64,000 bases of DNA from Bacillus sp. FJAT-27264 (GTDB lineage Bacteria > Bacillota > Bacilli > Paenibacillales > Paenibacillaceae), in NCBI RefSeq assembly GCF_001682855.1, contig NZ_MAQW01000030.1, positions 231,939 to 295,938 of the forward strand. The letters are read 5' to 3'. Both the position numbers and the translations under genes were made by a program. The notes below the pieces were generated by a model. That model was not told the DNA's origin and made no database searches. It saw only the letters and a list, made by a program, of their open reading frames with translations. Shown here one piece after another: positions 33,213 to 42,282 of the stretch (position 1 is its first letter; each line of letters opens with the position of its first letter).

Positions 33213-34908
33213 AAGTTATGCAGGTATGTTTGGTCCGACAACCGGAGACGCCATACGCCTTGCAGATACAGAGCTTTGGGCGGAGATTGAACATGATTAT
33301 ACGGTATACGGTGATGAGTGCAAATTTGGCGGTGGTAAAGTCATTCGTGATGGGATGGGCCAGTCCAGCAGCGCCATACGCAGTGAGGGTGTACTCGATA
33401 CGCTTATAACAAATGCGGTGATCATCGACCATTGGGGGATTGTGAAGGGAGATATCGGAATCCGGGATGGGGTAATCACAGCTATTGGAAAAGCAGGCAA
33501 CCCTGACATCATGGATGGCGTGACACCAGGTATGGTTGTTGGTGCAAGCACGGAGATTATTGCAGGAGAAGGTAAGATTGTTACAGCAGGGGGCATTGAT
33601 GCACATGTGCATTTTATTTGTCCCCAGCAGATTGAAGTTGCATTATCCTCTGGAGTTACAACTATGATTGGGGGAGGGACAGGGCCTGCAACAGGGACAA
33701 AGGCAACAACCTGTACGCCGGGTGCCTGGCATATGATGCGCATGCTGGAGGCGGTAGAGGCATTTCCAATGAACATCGGGCTTACTGGAAAAGGAAATTC
33801 CTCATTCGTAGAACCTCTCATTGAGCAGATTGAGGCGGGTGCAATTGGTCTCAAGCTGCATGAGGATTGGGGCAGTACTCCAGCAGCCATTGATGCATGT
33901 CTGAAGGCCGCAGATCAATACGATGTTCAGGTTGCCATCCACACGGATACACTCAATGAATCCGGTTTCCTGGAGGATACATTGGAGGCTATAGGCGGCA
34001 GAACGATCCATACCTATCATACGGAGGGAGCCGGTGGCGGTCATGCTCCCGATATCATCCGGGCTGCGGCTGAGCAGAATGTTCTGCCTTCATCAACCAA
34101 CCCCACCCGGCCCTTCACCGTCAATACCATTGAGGAGCATCTGGATATGCTGATGGTATGTCACCACCTGGACAGCCGTATTCCAGAAGATGTAGCGTTC
34201 GCTGATTCACGCATTCGTCCTGAAACTATAGCCGCAGAGGATATTTTACACGATATGGGTGTCTTCAGCATGATCAGTTCGGATTCCCAAGCGATGGGGC
34301 GTGTCGGTGAGGTGATCATCCGTACATGGCAAACAGCGGATAAAATGAAACGCCAGCGCGGTCCGCTTGAGTCGGATACAGAAGCAAGGGACAACGTGCG
34401 CATCAAGCGTTATATCGCCAAATATACGATTAATCCGGCGATCACGCACGGCGTCTCCCATCTTGTCGGTTCAGTTGAAGTCGGAAAATTCGCGGATCTG
34501 GTGCTGTGGAGCCCCATGTTCTTTGGAGTCAGGCCGGATCTGGTGCTCAAAGGCGGCAGTATTGCTTACGCACAAATGGGCGATCCGAACGCCTCGATTC
34601 CGACACCGCAGCCTGTATTCGGACGTCCGATGTTCGCCGCATACGGCAAATCGTTGACTGAAAGCTCAATTACGTTCGTATCGCAGGCCGCTTACGACAG
34701 TGGAATAAAGGAACGGCTGGGACTTATGAAACGGGTGGAGCCGATTAGGAACTGCCGCAATGTATCCAAGAAAGATATGGTTCATAACGGTTTTACGCCT
34801 AAAATTGAAGTTGATCCGGAAACGTACAAAGTGACGGTCGATGGTATACACATTACTTGCGAGCCTTCTGAAGTGGTTCCGATGGCTCAGCGATACTTTT
34901 TGTTTTGA
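33193..34908 (+). CDS. ureC: urease subunit alpha (catalytic)
   Basis: 571-residue catalytic subunit. Every active-site residue known from Klebsiella urease is present at a constant offset of +4: His138 and His140 (HVH), carbamylated Lys221 (GLKLHED), His250, His276, Asp364, and the flap Cys323-His324 (MVCHHLDS). ATG 33193 gives the family N-terminus KIDRKSYAGMFGPT and overlaps ureB; an upstream start at 33151 is not needed. The protein should be active once nickel is inserted by UreFGD. Confidence 0.97.
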   Translation: MHKIDRKSYAGMFGPTTGDAIRLADTELWAEIEHDYTVYGDECKFGGGKVIRDGMGQSSSAIRSEGVLDTLITNAVIIDHWGIVKGDIGIRDGVITAIGKAGNPDIMDGVTPGMVVGASTEIIAGEGKIVTAGGIDAHVHFICPQQIEVALSSGVTTMIGGGTGPATGTKATTCTPGAWHMMRMLEAVEAFPMNIGLTGKGNSSFVEPLIEQIEAGAIGLKLHEDWGSTPAAIDACLKAADQYDVQVAIHTDTLNESGFLEDTLEAIGGRTIHTYHTEGAGGGHAPDIIRAAAEQNVLPSSTNPTRPFTVNTIEEHLDMLMVCHHLDSRIPEDVAFADSRIRPETIAAEDILHDMGVFSMISSDSQAMGRVGEVIIRTWQTADKMKRQRGPLESDTEARDNVRIKRYIAKYTINPAITHGVSHLVGSVEVGKFADLVLWSPMFFGVRPDLVLKGGSIAYAQMGDPNASIPTPQPVFGRPMFAAYGKSLTESSITFVSQAAYDSGIKERLGLMKRVEPIRNCRNVSKKDMVHNGFTPKIEVDPETYKVTVDGIHITCEPSEVVPMAQRYFLF

Positions 34909-34910
34909 AC

Positions 34911-35636
34911 ATGGAGAACGATAAGAGCATTTACACAACGGGCGTAGATTCACCGGCCTCTTGGTTGGCTTACCAACAGCTTCTTGACTCGGCTCTGCCA
35001 ATCGGCGGATTTTCCCATTCTTTCGGTCTGGAAACGATGGTTCAGGAGATGCGAATTAACAATACGATACAGCTTCGTTCTTATGTGGAGAACATGGTCA
35101 TCCACAATTGGGCATGTGGAGATGCTCTTGTGATCAAAGCGGTATACCGTGACGTTCCTGCTAAAGGCTGGGAGCGGCTATGGGCAGTGGAGCGTCAAAT
35201 TCATATGCAGCGCCTGGCTATGGAGAGCCGAAAGGCAGCCGAAAAAATGGGGCGTCGTCTGTTGGCGTTGGCAATAGAAATCTTCCCTTCAATAGAGTGG
35301 CAGCCCCTTTCAGGCGCTTGCAAACAGGGTGATGCCTTGGGCACACATGCACTTGTTCACGGATTTGCTAGTTATCAATTGGGTATTCCAATGAGAAAAG
35401 CAGTAGAAGGTTATTTATATACTTGTATCGTGAACAGCATGAATAGTGCGCTGCGTCTGATGTCCATGGGACAGACAGAGGCTCAGAAGCTTATAGCGGC
35501 GATCATGCCTATAACTGAAAAAGCAGTATGGATCGTGGAGCAAACAGAGCCTGAAGAAGCATGGAACAGCATGCCTATGGCTGAACTGGCAATGGTTCGT
35601 CACGAGACGTTATATTCACGACTGTTTATGTCTTAG
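34911..35636 (+). CDS. ureF: urease accessory protein UreF
   Basis: 241-residue helical protein that recruits UreG to the urease-UreD complex. QLLDSALPIGGFSHSFGLET near residue 30 is the UreF signature, and the C-terminal PMAELAMVRHETLYSRLFMS matches family ends. It begins two bases after the ureC stop without a clear Shine-Dalgarno site, so it is probably translated by coupling; a TTG at 34905 is an alternative start. The usual ureE gene, which normally lies between ureC and ureF, is absent. Confidence 0.93.
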   Translation: MENDKSIYTTGVDSPASWLAYQQLLDSALPIGGFSHSFGLETMVQEMRINNTIQLRSYVENMVIHNWACGDALVIKAVYRDVPAKGWERLWAVERQIHMQRLAMESRKAAEKMGRRLLALAIEIFPSIEWQPLSGACKQGDALGTHALVHGFASYQLGIPMRKAVEGYLYTCIVNSMNSALRLMSMGQTEAQKLIAAIMPITEKAVWIVEQTEPEEAWNSMPMAELAMVRHETLYSRLFMS

Positions 35637-35672
35637 TGCGAAATATTACGATAACGAAAAGGAGGCATTATT

Positions 35673-36362
35673 ATGTGTCAAGGACAAGGTCATGATCACC
35701 GGGAATGGGAGAAACCAGGTCTCCCAACCAACCGTCCAATTCGAATTGGGATCGGTGGCCCCGTCGGTTCCGGTAAAACAGCGTTAGTTGAGCGTTTAAG
35801 CCGTGAAATCAGCGAGGAATTCAGTATTGCCGTCATCACAAATGATATTTATACCAAGGAAGATGCACGCATTCTGGTGAGTACCGGCGTTCTTCCGGAA
35901 GAACGAATTCTTGGAGTAGAAACGGGAGGGTGCCCACATACGGCTATCCGTGAAGATGCCTCCATGAATTTTGAAGCTGTAGAAGAGCTAGAGGGACGTT
36001 TTAAAGAGCTTGACCTTATTTTCATCGAAAGCGGCGGCGATAACTTGGCAGCGGCCTTCAGTCCTGAACTGGTGGATCGGTTCATTTATATCATTGATGT
36101 AGCGCAAGGAGAAAAAATCCCCCGGAAGGGCGGACCCGGCATTATGCGCTCTGATCTTCTGATCATTAACAAAATTGACTTAGCTCCGTATGTGGGCGCT
36201 TCGCTTGACGTAATGAGGGAGGACTCGACCCGGATGAGAGGTGAACGGCCTTTCGTTTTCTCCAATTTATTCGGCGGTGAAGGAGTTGCGGACATCGTCT
36301 CCTGGCTAAAGCATGAGATTGCCCACGCAAAAGGGGTAATGCATAGCCATGATTCTGAATGA
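35673..36362 (+). CDS. ureG: urease accessory GTPase UreG
   Basis: 229-residue SIMIBI GTPase that delivers nickel. The P-loop GPVGSGKT is at 29-36, the nickel-binding CPH motif at 87-89 (GGCPHTAIRED), and ESGGDNL and NKIDLAP are intact. The N-terminus MCQGQGHDHREWEKPG carries one Cys and two His before the core, more than the shortest UreG proteins, and might help hold nickel since ureE is missing. Its last bases overlap the next ATG. Confidence 0.95.
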   Translation: MCQGQGHDHREWEKPGLPTNRPIRIGIGGPVGSGKTALVERLSREISEEFSIAVITNDIYTKEDARILVSTGVLPEERILGVETGGCPHTAIREDASMNFEAVEELEGRFKELDLIFIESGGDNLAAAFSPELVDRFIYIIDVAQGEKIPRKGGPGIMRSDLLIINKIDLAPYVGASLDVMREDSTRMRGERPFVFSNLFGGEGVADIVSWLKHEIAHAKGVMHSHDSE

Positions 36363-37186
36363 AAGGGAACCCTGCTACTGCTGAGTTGAGGGCGTACTTT
36401 CATCAAAGCGATGATCGGACTTTCTTGAAGGGGAAGTATCATACGGCCCCGATTAAAATTGCAAAATCCTTTCAGCTGGATCAGGAGCTTGGTATCATCG
36501 TCATGGATGTTTCGCCTGGTATGCTTGAAGGCGACAGCTATTCCATGGAGTGGTTTGCCGGACAAAATACAAGTCTTTATGTGACTAACCAGTCCTTCAC
36601 GAAAGTTCATCCCTGTCCCAATGGTGGAAGAGCTGAGATGCGCCAGCTGTTTCAATTGGAGCAGAGCGCGTTTGTTCAATATATGCCCCAGCCAAGCATG
36701 CTTTATCAGGATGCGGAGTATATGAATACCACGGTTGTGAGGCTCGCTCCCGGAGCCGTGTGGATGCAGGCTGAGGTACTGTGCCCAGGCCGGACGCATC
36801 TCGGAGAGCGATTTAAATATCGGCAATACCAAAGTGCAATGTCTGTCTATTATCAAGACGAAATGATTTTTAATCAGCGGCAGAGAATAGTACCTTCCTC
36901 TCAAAATCTTCAGGAAAAAGGGGCATGGGAGGAACAAACGCATTGGGGAACTTTTTATGTGTTCTCTGACCGCATTAATTCCTCTCATGTAGAGGCGATC
37001 CGTGAGAAACTTCAAAGCTTGCCGCAAACGCCTAAAAGTGAAGTTCTGTTTGGGGTTACACTTACTTACCGTCATGGATTGGTAGTTACAGCGTCGGCAC
37101 AGGCGGCCTGGCCTTTGCAGGAAACCCTGGAATGTGCATTTCAATTCCTCCGCAAAACGGTGTTCGGAAAGGGTATGATCAATTAA
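36359..37186 (+). CDS. ureD: urease accessory protein UreD
   Basis: 275-residue scaffold (called UreH in some species) that binds apo-urease and the UreF-UreG complex. DRTFLKGKYHTAPIKIAKSF, VMDVSPGMLEGD, TNQSFTKVHP and the late GVTLTYRHGLVVTASA are recognisable. It starts inside the ureG stop (ATGA) and is followed 15 bases later by the nickel permease gene. Confidence 0.92.
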   Translation: MKGNPATAELRAYFHQSDDRTFLKGKYHTAPIKIAKSFQLDQELGIIVMDVSPGMLEGDSYSMEWFAGQNTSLYVTNQSFTKVHPCPNGGRAEMRQLFQLEQSAFVQYMPQPSMLYQDAEYMNTTVVRLAPGAVWMQAEVLCPGRTHLGERFKYRQYQSAMSVYYQDEMIFNQRQRIVPSSQNLQEKGAWEEQTHWGTFYVFSDRINSSHVEAIREKLQSLPQTPKSEVLFGVTLTYRHGLVVTASAQAAWPLQETLECAFQFLRKTVFGKGMIN

Positions 37187-37201
37187 ACGGGGGCACAGCT
37201 T

Positions 37202-38224
37202 ATGAATATGAAGACTGGATTTACCACTTCATCCTGGTTTAGATACATCGCGATCATCGTGTTGTTGCATATTATTGGCATTGGCGGACTGATCTATGCC
37301 GCAACTACTGCCAGCTCAGCGTATTGGGGGCTCGGTATTCTCGCCTACACATACGGCCTTCGCCACGCTTTCGATGCGGATCATATTGCTGCTATAGACA
37401 ATACGGTTCGCAAGCTCAGCGAGCAGAAGCAAAATCCGGGAGGGGTAGGTTTTTTCTTCTCGCTTGGCCATTCATCCGTTGTATTTATTCTCGTTCTTCT
37501 GGTGGTCTTCTCCGTCAAATGGATTCAGACAAGCATGCCCGCCATGCAGGAAATAGGCGGAATTATCGGGATGAGCGTCTCGGGATTTTTTCTCCTCCTC
37601 ATCGGAATTATGAACCTCTATATTTTGCTTCAACTACTACAGGCTTTCCGAAAAATGCGCTCCGGCCAAATGGAGCCTGAGGCAATCAACCACCTGTTAG
37701 AATCCCGCGGTCTGCTTGCACGGCTGTTTCGTCCTTTGTTTCGGTTTGTAAACCGAAGCTGGCATGTTTATCCGCTTGGTTTTCTGTTTGGTCTTGGTTT
37801 TGACACGGCCACTGAGATTGGCCTGCTGGCTCTTTCCGCTTCAGCTGTACACTCCGCATACTCCATTCCGGGGATTCTCTCCCTTCCGGTCTTATTTGCA
37901 GCGGGCATGAGCCTCATGGATACGGCGGATGGCATGGTGATGTCCAAAGCGTACCAGTGGGCATTTATCACTCCAGCAAGGAAAATGTATTATAACATTC
38001 TCATCACGACAGTATCCGTCGCAGCTGCACTTACCATCGGGTTTGTGGAAATCACCCAGGTGCTGACTGAAGGACTTCATTGGAGTTCACCCTTTCTGAT
38101 GTGGATCAGCCGCTTGGAGTTTGGTGATTTGGGATATGCGATGGTTGCATTATTTATCAGTGCCTGGATCATATCTATCATAATTTGGAAAAAACAAACA
38201 CAGCTCTTCAATAACACATTCTAA
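37202..38224 (+). CDS. nixA: NiCoT-family nickel/cobalt permease
   Basis: 340-residue membrane protein with about eight hydrophobic segments. The family signature RHAFDADHI (54-62) in the second segment binds the metal; SLGHSSVVF and LGFDTATEIGLL are the other conserved loops. As last gene of the urease cluster it almost certainly supplies nickel for urease. HoxN/NixA-type permeases occupy this place in several Bacillus-type urease clusters. Confidence 0.94.
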   Translation: MNMKTGFTTSSWFRYIAIIVLLHIIGIGGLIYAATTASSAYWGLGILAYTYGLRHAFDADHIAAIDNTVRKLSEQKQNPGGVGFFFSLGHSSVVFILVLLVVFSVKWIQTSMPAMQEIGGIIGMSVSGFFLLLIGIMNLYILLQLLQAFRKMRSGQMEPEAINHLLESRGLLARLFRPLFRFVNRSWHVYPLGFLFGLGFDTATEIGLLALSASAVHSAYSIPGILSLPVLFAAGMSLMDTADGMVMSKAYQWAFITPARKMYYNILITTVSVAAALTIGFVEITQVLTEGLHWSSPFLMWISRLEFGDLGYAMVALFISAWIISIIIWKKQTQLFNNTF

Positions 38225-38238
38225 TGCAATGAATCATG

Positions 38239-38275
38239 CAAGCCTTCCTTTGCCAGACGGCGGGGGAGGCTATTT
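38239..38275 (+). terminator. weak terminator after the nickel permease gene
   Basis: AGCCTTCC...GCC pairs with GGC...GGGAGGCT with a one-base bulge and G-U pairs, followed by ATTTTCG. It is the first hairpin seen after the cluster that begins at 22277. Confidence 0.4.
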
Positions 38276-38466
38276 TCGTAGGGTCAGTTATGGCGCGGGT
38301 TCTGGAACTATTTAAATTTATAAATATACAAAATACAACAATAGGTGTAAAATGGCATTGTTTGAAACTGCCGGAATGACATAAAGGGATATTCACAGAT
38401 TTGTTTGTGAAAAAAAGAGCAAAGATTTGACTGCGGCTGTGCAGGCTGCTGACAATAGGATTTCCG

Positions 38467-38607
38467 ATGGAAAGGAGGAAGCCTTGTTCCTTTATGCAGG
38501 GCGTACCGGGCATTTGGCAAGTGCTGGCGGAACTGAAAGGGCCGGATACGGCTGTAACGGAGTTACATAGAAAACACATGGGAGATGGAACTAACGATGA
38601 AGAATAG
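38467..38607 (+). CDS. possible 46-residue ORF overlapping the next gene
   Basis: Starts ATG GAA AGG and runs into the binding-protein gene, sharing 11 bases with it. It encodes MERRKPCSFM, then a segment WQVLAELKGPDTAVTELHRK that could be a helix. AGGA stands six bases before the ATG. Overlap suggests coupling, but it may be chance. Otherwise the 372-base gap 38225-38596 shows only a weak terminator and TTGACT at about 38428 as a loose -35. Confidence 0.3.
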   Translation: MERRKPCSFMQGVPGIWQVLAELKGPDTAVTELHRKHMGDGTNDEE

Positions 38608-39613
38608 AGCTACTGTGAAAAAGATGACGATGCTGCTGGCGCTGGTGCTAACAGTCAGTATAGTGGGCGTGGCATGCGGTAATAAGGCCAACAATGCTAC
38701 TACAAATAACGCTGCAGGAAATACTGCAACTGCTAATACACCTAAGGACACTCCGGCAGAGACCCCTGAGTTATCGCTGGGCCTTCTGCCTTCGATCGAT
38801 GCGATTCCGTTCATCATTGCCCACGAGCAGGGCTTTGACCAGAAGCGCGGCGTGAACCTGAACATTCAGACGTTCAAGAGCGCCAAGGACCGCGATGTAG
38901 CTTTTCAAGCGGGGAAAGTGGACGGGCTTAGCGCCGATCTGGTGGCCATCTCTATCTACAATCAAGCCGGTCTGGATGTGAAGATCACTAGCACGACCTT
39001 CGGCGAATTTGACTTGCTGACCGGGAATGACGACATCAAGGACGTGAAAGACCTGAAAGGCAAAACTGTGATTTTGTCTAAAAACACTTCTACACAGTAC
39101 ACGGTAGCAACGATCTTGAAACAGGCGGGTCTGACAGAAGAGGATATCAAGGTGACTGAAGTGCCACAAATACCAACTCGTCTGGAGCTGCTGAAGAATA
39201 ACAAGGCTGATGCCGCTATTTTGCCTGAGCCTTTCGTAACGATGGGAAAAGCCGCAGGTCTGCGCGTGTTAAGCTCCACTATTCAGGCGAATGTGAATCC
39301 ATTCGTGCTGGCTTTCCCGCAAACCGCAATTGATGCCAAGCCGGACGCGATCCGGGCTATGTATGCTGCTTATGACGATGCAGTAGAGTATATGAAAACG
39401 CATGACCAAAGTGATTATATTGATCTTGTGATCAAAGAAGTAGGTTACCCGGACACATTGAAGAACGAGATTAAGGTTCCGGCTTATGTTCCAGCCAATC
39501 AGGTGGATGTGAAAGAGGTTGAAGCTGCATTTGCCTGGGCACATGAAAAAGGCCTTTTGACCAAGGATATTAAGCCCGAAGAAGTGATCTCTGATGTCCA
39601 GTTTAAGAAATAG
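38597..39613 (+). CDS. NMT1/SsuA-type ABC substrate-binding lipoprotein
   Basis: Lipoprotein receptor of 338 residues. The signal ends in VGVAC, followed by an Asn/Ala/Thr linker. The body matches the family that binds alkylsulfonates, nitrate/cyanate or thiamine precursors: LSLGLLPSIDAIPFIIAHEQG, VDGLSADLVAI, LKGKTVILSKNTSTQY and the ILPEPFVTMGKA segment. ATG 38597 gives the better signal peptide; an upstream ATG at 38585 abuts the GGGAG site. The ATPase gene overlaps its end by 20 bases. The ligand is not evident. Confidence 0.88.
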   Translation: MKNRATVKKMTMLLALVLTVSIVGVACGNKANNATTNNAAGNTATANTPKDTPAETPELSLGLLPSIDAIPFIIAHEQGFDQKRGVNLNIQTFKSAKDRDVAFQAGKVDGLSADLVAISIYNQAGLDVKITSTTFGEFDLLTGNDDIKDVKDLKGKTVILSKNTSTQYTVATILKQAGLTEEDIKVTEVPQIPTRLELLKNNKADAAILPEPFVTMGKAAGLRVLSSTIQANVNPFVLAFPQTAIDAKPDAIRAMYAAYDDAVEYMKTHDQSDYIDLVIKEVGYPDTLKNEIKVPAYVPANQVDVKEVEAAFAWAHEKGLLTKDIKPEEVISDVQFKK

Positions 39614-40370
39614 CGGACTGTGCGTGAAGGACCTGGAAGTTGAATATAAAAGCAGGCAGCTGGCGCTGGGGCGGATGAATTTCACCTTGCCGGAGCATGG
39701 CATCTATACGGTCATAGGGCCTTCCGGTAGTGGGAAATCCACGCTGCTGCGTGCCATTGCTGGTCTGTTACCTTCCTACCAGGGCGAACTGCTGTTCAAT
39801 GGAAAATCGCTGCGCGATAAAGAAACACTAGTTGGCCTTGTGCCACAGAATTACGGCCTGCTGCCTTGGAAGACGGTGCAGGCCAACATTAGAATGGCGA
39901 TGAAGATCGCCCACCGTTCCACTCAGAGTAAGGCAGAGCAGGAAGAGCAGATCACCCGCTGGCTGACCGCGATGGGGATCCCGGAGCTGACGGAACGTTA
40001 CCCGCTGTCTCTTAGCGGAGGGCAGCAGCAGCGGGTAGCGATTGCGCGGGCGTTCGCTATTTTACCTACCATTCTTTTGCTGGACGAGCCATTCTCGGCC
40101 TTGGATGCCATTACGCGAGAAGCGCTGCAGCAGTTGTTCCTGGATAGTTGGCTGACGAACCCGGCTACAGCACTATTCGTTACGCATGATGTGGAGGAGG
40201 CGATTCTGCTGGGTCAGAAGATCATTATTATGCCGTCCAGCAAGCAGGATTCTCCGGTCTTTGTGGACAACGAAACGGTGTTTGGCATGCAGCATGGGGA
40301 GAAACGGGACAGTGATGAATTTTTTGAGCAAATGAAGAGAATCAGAAAGGTAATGCAGGAGAAATGGTGA
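39594..40370 (+). CDS. ABC transporter ATPase, SsuB/TauB type
   Basis: 258-residue ATPase. Walker A GPSGSGKST, the Q-loop VPQNYGLLPW, signature LSGGQQQR, Walker B ILLLDEPFSALD and VTHDVEEA are intact. The Q-loop variant LLPW is the one common in sulfonate/nitrate-type importers. Start at 39594 lies inside the receptor gene. Confidence 0.92.
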   Translation: MSSLRNSGLCVKDLEVEYKSRQLALGRMNFTLPEHGIYTVIGPSGSGKSTLLRAIAGLLPSYQGELLFNGKSLRDKETLVGLVPQNYGLLPWKTVQANIRMAMKIAHRSTQSKAEQEEQITRWLTAMGIPELTERYPLSLSGGQQQRVAIARAFAILPTILLLDEPFSALDAITREALQQLFLDSWLTNPATALFVTHDVEEAILLGQKIIIMPSSKQDSPVFVDNETVFGMQHGEKRDSDEFFEQMKRIRKVMQEKW

Positions 40371-41116
40371 AAAAAAGGAAGCTCCATCAAGTGTTCAGGT
40401 TGTTACTGGTCTTCTTCTGTATGAATGTGGTCTGGTATATCGCTTATTTGCTGATGAATCACCCGATTCTGCCGAGTCCGCTGGTAGTCTATCAGGCCAT
40501 GGGCGAACTCGGAGGACGGGATCTTGCGCTGAATGTCGGCTACAGTCTGATGCGGATTTTTGCGGGGGTACTGCTGGCGTTGCTCATCGGCCTCATGATT
40601 GGCTTGTTAATGGGACGCTCGGCTACCTGGAACAAGTTACTTGATCCAGTGGTGTACCTGACTTATCCGGTGCCGAAAATTGCCTTGCTGCCGGTGGTGA
40701 TGCTGTTCTTCGGGCTTGGTGAGACCTCCAAGATTCTGATGATCATGCTGATCCTGCTCTTCCAGATTATTATCTCCGTGCGGGACGGCGTGAAATCTAT
40801 CCCTGATAATACCTATGATGTGCTGACGAGTCTCGGTGCAGGCTCTGCGCAGAAATTCTGGAATGTTACGCTGCCCGGCGCATTGTCTGTAATCCTCAGC
40901 ACGATCCGGATTTCCCTTGGAACAGCCATCTCTGTGTTGTTCTTCACTGAAATCTATGGCACAGACCATGGCATGGGCTTCTTTATCATGGACGCTTGGC
41001 TAAGACTGGATTATCCGGAAATGTACGCAGGCATCATGTTGTTCAGCCTTGTGGGCTTTGTACTGTTCCTGCTGGTTGACCTTCTGGACTACAAGTTCAT
41101 GAAGTGGCGGAATTAG
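40364..41116 (+). CDS. ABC transporter permease, SsuC/TauC type
   Basis: 250-residue membrane subunit with about six hydrophobic segments, beginning FRLLLVFFCMNVVWYIAYLL. The EAA-like loop (TSLGAGSAQKFWNVTLPGAL) and the IRISLGTAISVLFFTE segment fit the family. It overlaps the ATPase gene by seven bases and ends only 10 bases from the convergent hydrolase gene. Confidence 0.92.
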   Translation: MVKKRKLHQVFRLLLVFFCMNVVWYIAYLLMNHPILPSPLVVYQAMGELGGRDLALNVGYSLMRIFAGVLLALLIGLMIGLLMGRSATWNKLLDPVVYLTYPVPKIALLPVVMLFFGLGETSKILMIMLILLFQIIISVRDGVKSIPDNTYDVLTSLGAGSAQKFWNVTLPGALSVILSTIRISLGTAISVLFFTEIYGTDHGMGFFIMDAWLRLDYPEMYAGIMLFSLVGFVLFLLVDLLDYKFMKWRN

Positions 41117-41126
41117 AGCCGCCGCT

Positions 41127-42086
41127 TTAGGGTTCTTCGGTCAGAAGTGGTACCAGCAGCTGCCGGAAGACATCTACAGGCTTCCGTTTTCTGCCGTATT
41201 TATCGTTAGTAACAACTACGACTAACTCGAAGCTGGGGACAACCACGATATATTGGCCGCCGTAGCCAAGTGCATAGTAGTAGCTTGTCTCGCCGAGGTC
41301 TTCCTCAGCGTTAGGGAAGCTTGAGACCCACCAGTGCCAGCCGTAAAATCCCTTGCGGGGCAGCGTTGCCTCATATAGTGGTTGGGTGGATAAATGTACG
41401 GTGGAGGGGGAAATGATTTGCTGCCCTTCCCACTGACCCTTTTGCAAAAACAATTCGCCGAATTTGGCCATGTCCTTCGGCTGCATGTACAGCCCGAAGC
41501 CGCCGGTATGATTGCCCTGCGGGTCGATATCCCAGCGGTACTCCTCGATGCCGAGCGGTCCGAACAGGTGCTGCTCGGCGAACTCTGCAACCGTCTGTCC
41601 TGCGGCCTGCCGCAGGATGGCCGACAGAAGCTGGGAGCCGCCGGAGTTATACTCCATACGTGTCCCAGGCTCATCTTCCAGTGGCAGGGATAGCACATAC
41701 TGGACCCAGTCGTCTGTCTTCGTCATGGTCGGAAAGGAATTCCGCCCGCCAAATTCTGTCCAGCCAAAACCTGCTGTCATCGTCAGCAGATGTGCCAGGG
41801 TGATCTCGTGCTTGCGGGGATCGGGGTCCAGCAGTAGAGAAGGAAAGAACCTTGTAATAGGGGTATCCTGGTGAGGCAGAATTCCCCGGTCTATGGCGAT
41901 GCTGACCAAAGCAGAGAGAATGCTTTTGGTGCAAGAATTTATTCTACTAAGTTGTGCAGCAACCTCTGGTTCCCGGTAATGCTCCAGTACAGGCGAACCC
42001 TTGTGGAGAATCAGAGTGCTGCGGATTTCTAATTCCTCCAGCCCTTGAACCAGTGCTGTGAAGTTAAAGTCGTGTATGCGGATCAT
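41127..42086 (-). CDS. serine hydrolase of the class C beta-lactamase/esterase family
   Basis: 319-residue protein with the penicillin-binding fold. The SxxK motif is SCTK (51-54), the Tyr motif lies in MEYNSGG (146-148), and a GYGGQ replaces the KTG-like third motif. No signal peptide is visible, so it is probably cytoplasmic, more like EstB-type esterases or 6-aminohexanoate-dimer hydrolases than a secreted lactamase. It is transcribed alone, divergent from the TrmB-type regulator. Confidence 0.88.
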   Translation of the reverse strand: MIRIHDFNFTALVQGLEELEIRSTLILHKGSPVLEHYREPEVAAQLSRINSCTKSILSALVSIAIDRGILPHQDTPITRFFPSLLLDPDPRKHEITLAHLLTMTAGFGWTEFGGRNSFPTMTKTDDWVQYVLSLPLEDEPGTRMEYNSGGSQLLSAILRQAAGQTVAEFAEQHLFGPLGIEEYRWDIDPQGNHTGGFGLYMQPKDMAKFGELFLQKGQWEGQQIISPSTVHLSTQPLYEATLPRKGFYGWHWWVSSFPNAEEDLGETSYYYALGYGGQYIVVVPSFELVVVVTNDKYGRKRKPVDVFRQLLVPLLTEEP

Positions 42087-42282
42087 CTCCTAGGTAGTTA
42101 GTGCGCTTGTATGATAAATACGGTTCTGGAAAGTCTACCAGATCATCTGCCCAAGTTCAAACGCGGCAAGCTCATTCGTACTTTTATATCCGTAAGAAGT
42201 TTCGTAGTTTGAAGTTCACAAGGACGTTTATTGTATTCGTAGTGGTATTTGTTTATACTCCTATTGGAGAAGGTTATCGGAC

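Noticed and set aside
36086..37144. 352-codon minus-strand frame
   Set aside because: It lies antisense to ureG and ureD, whose family motifs and ATGA overlap are unambiguous.
38225..38596. Thiamine or S-adenosylmethionine riboswitch before the NMT1-type transporter
   Set aside because: I looked for the conserved TPP core (CTGAGA with the later ACCTGATCTGG-type box) and for S-box motifs and found neither.
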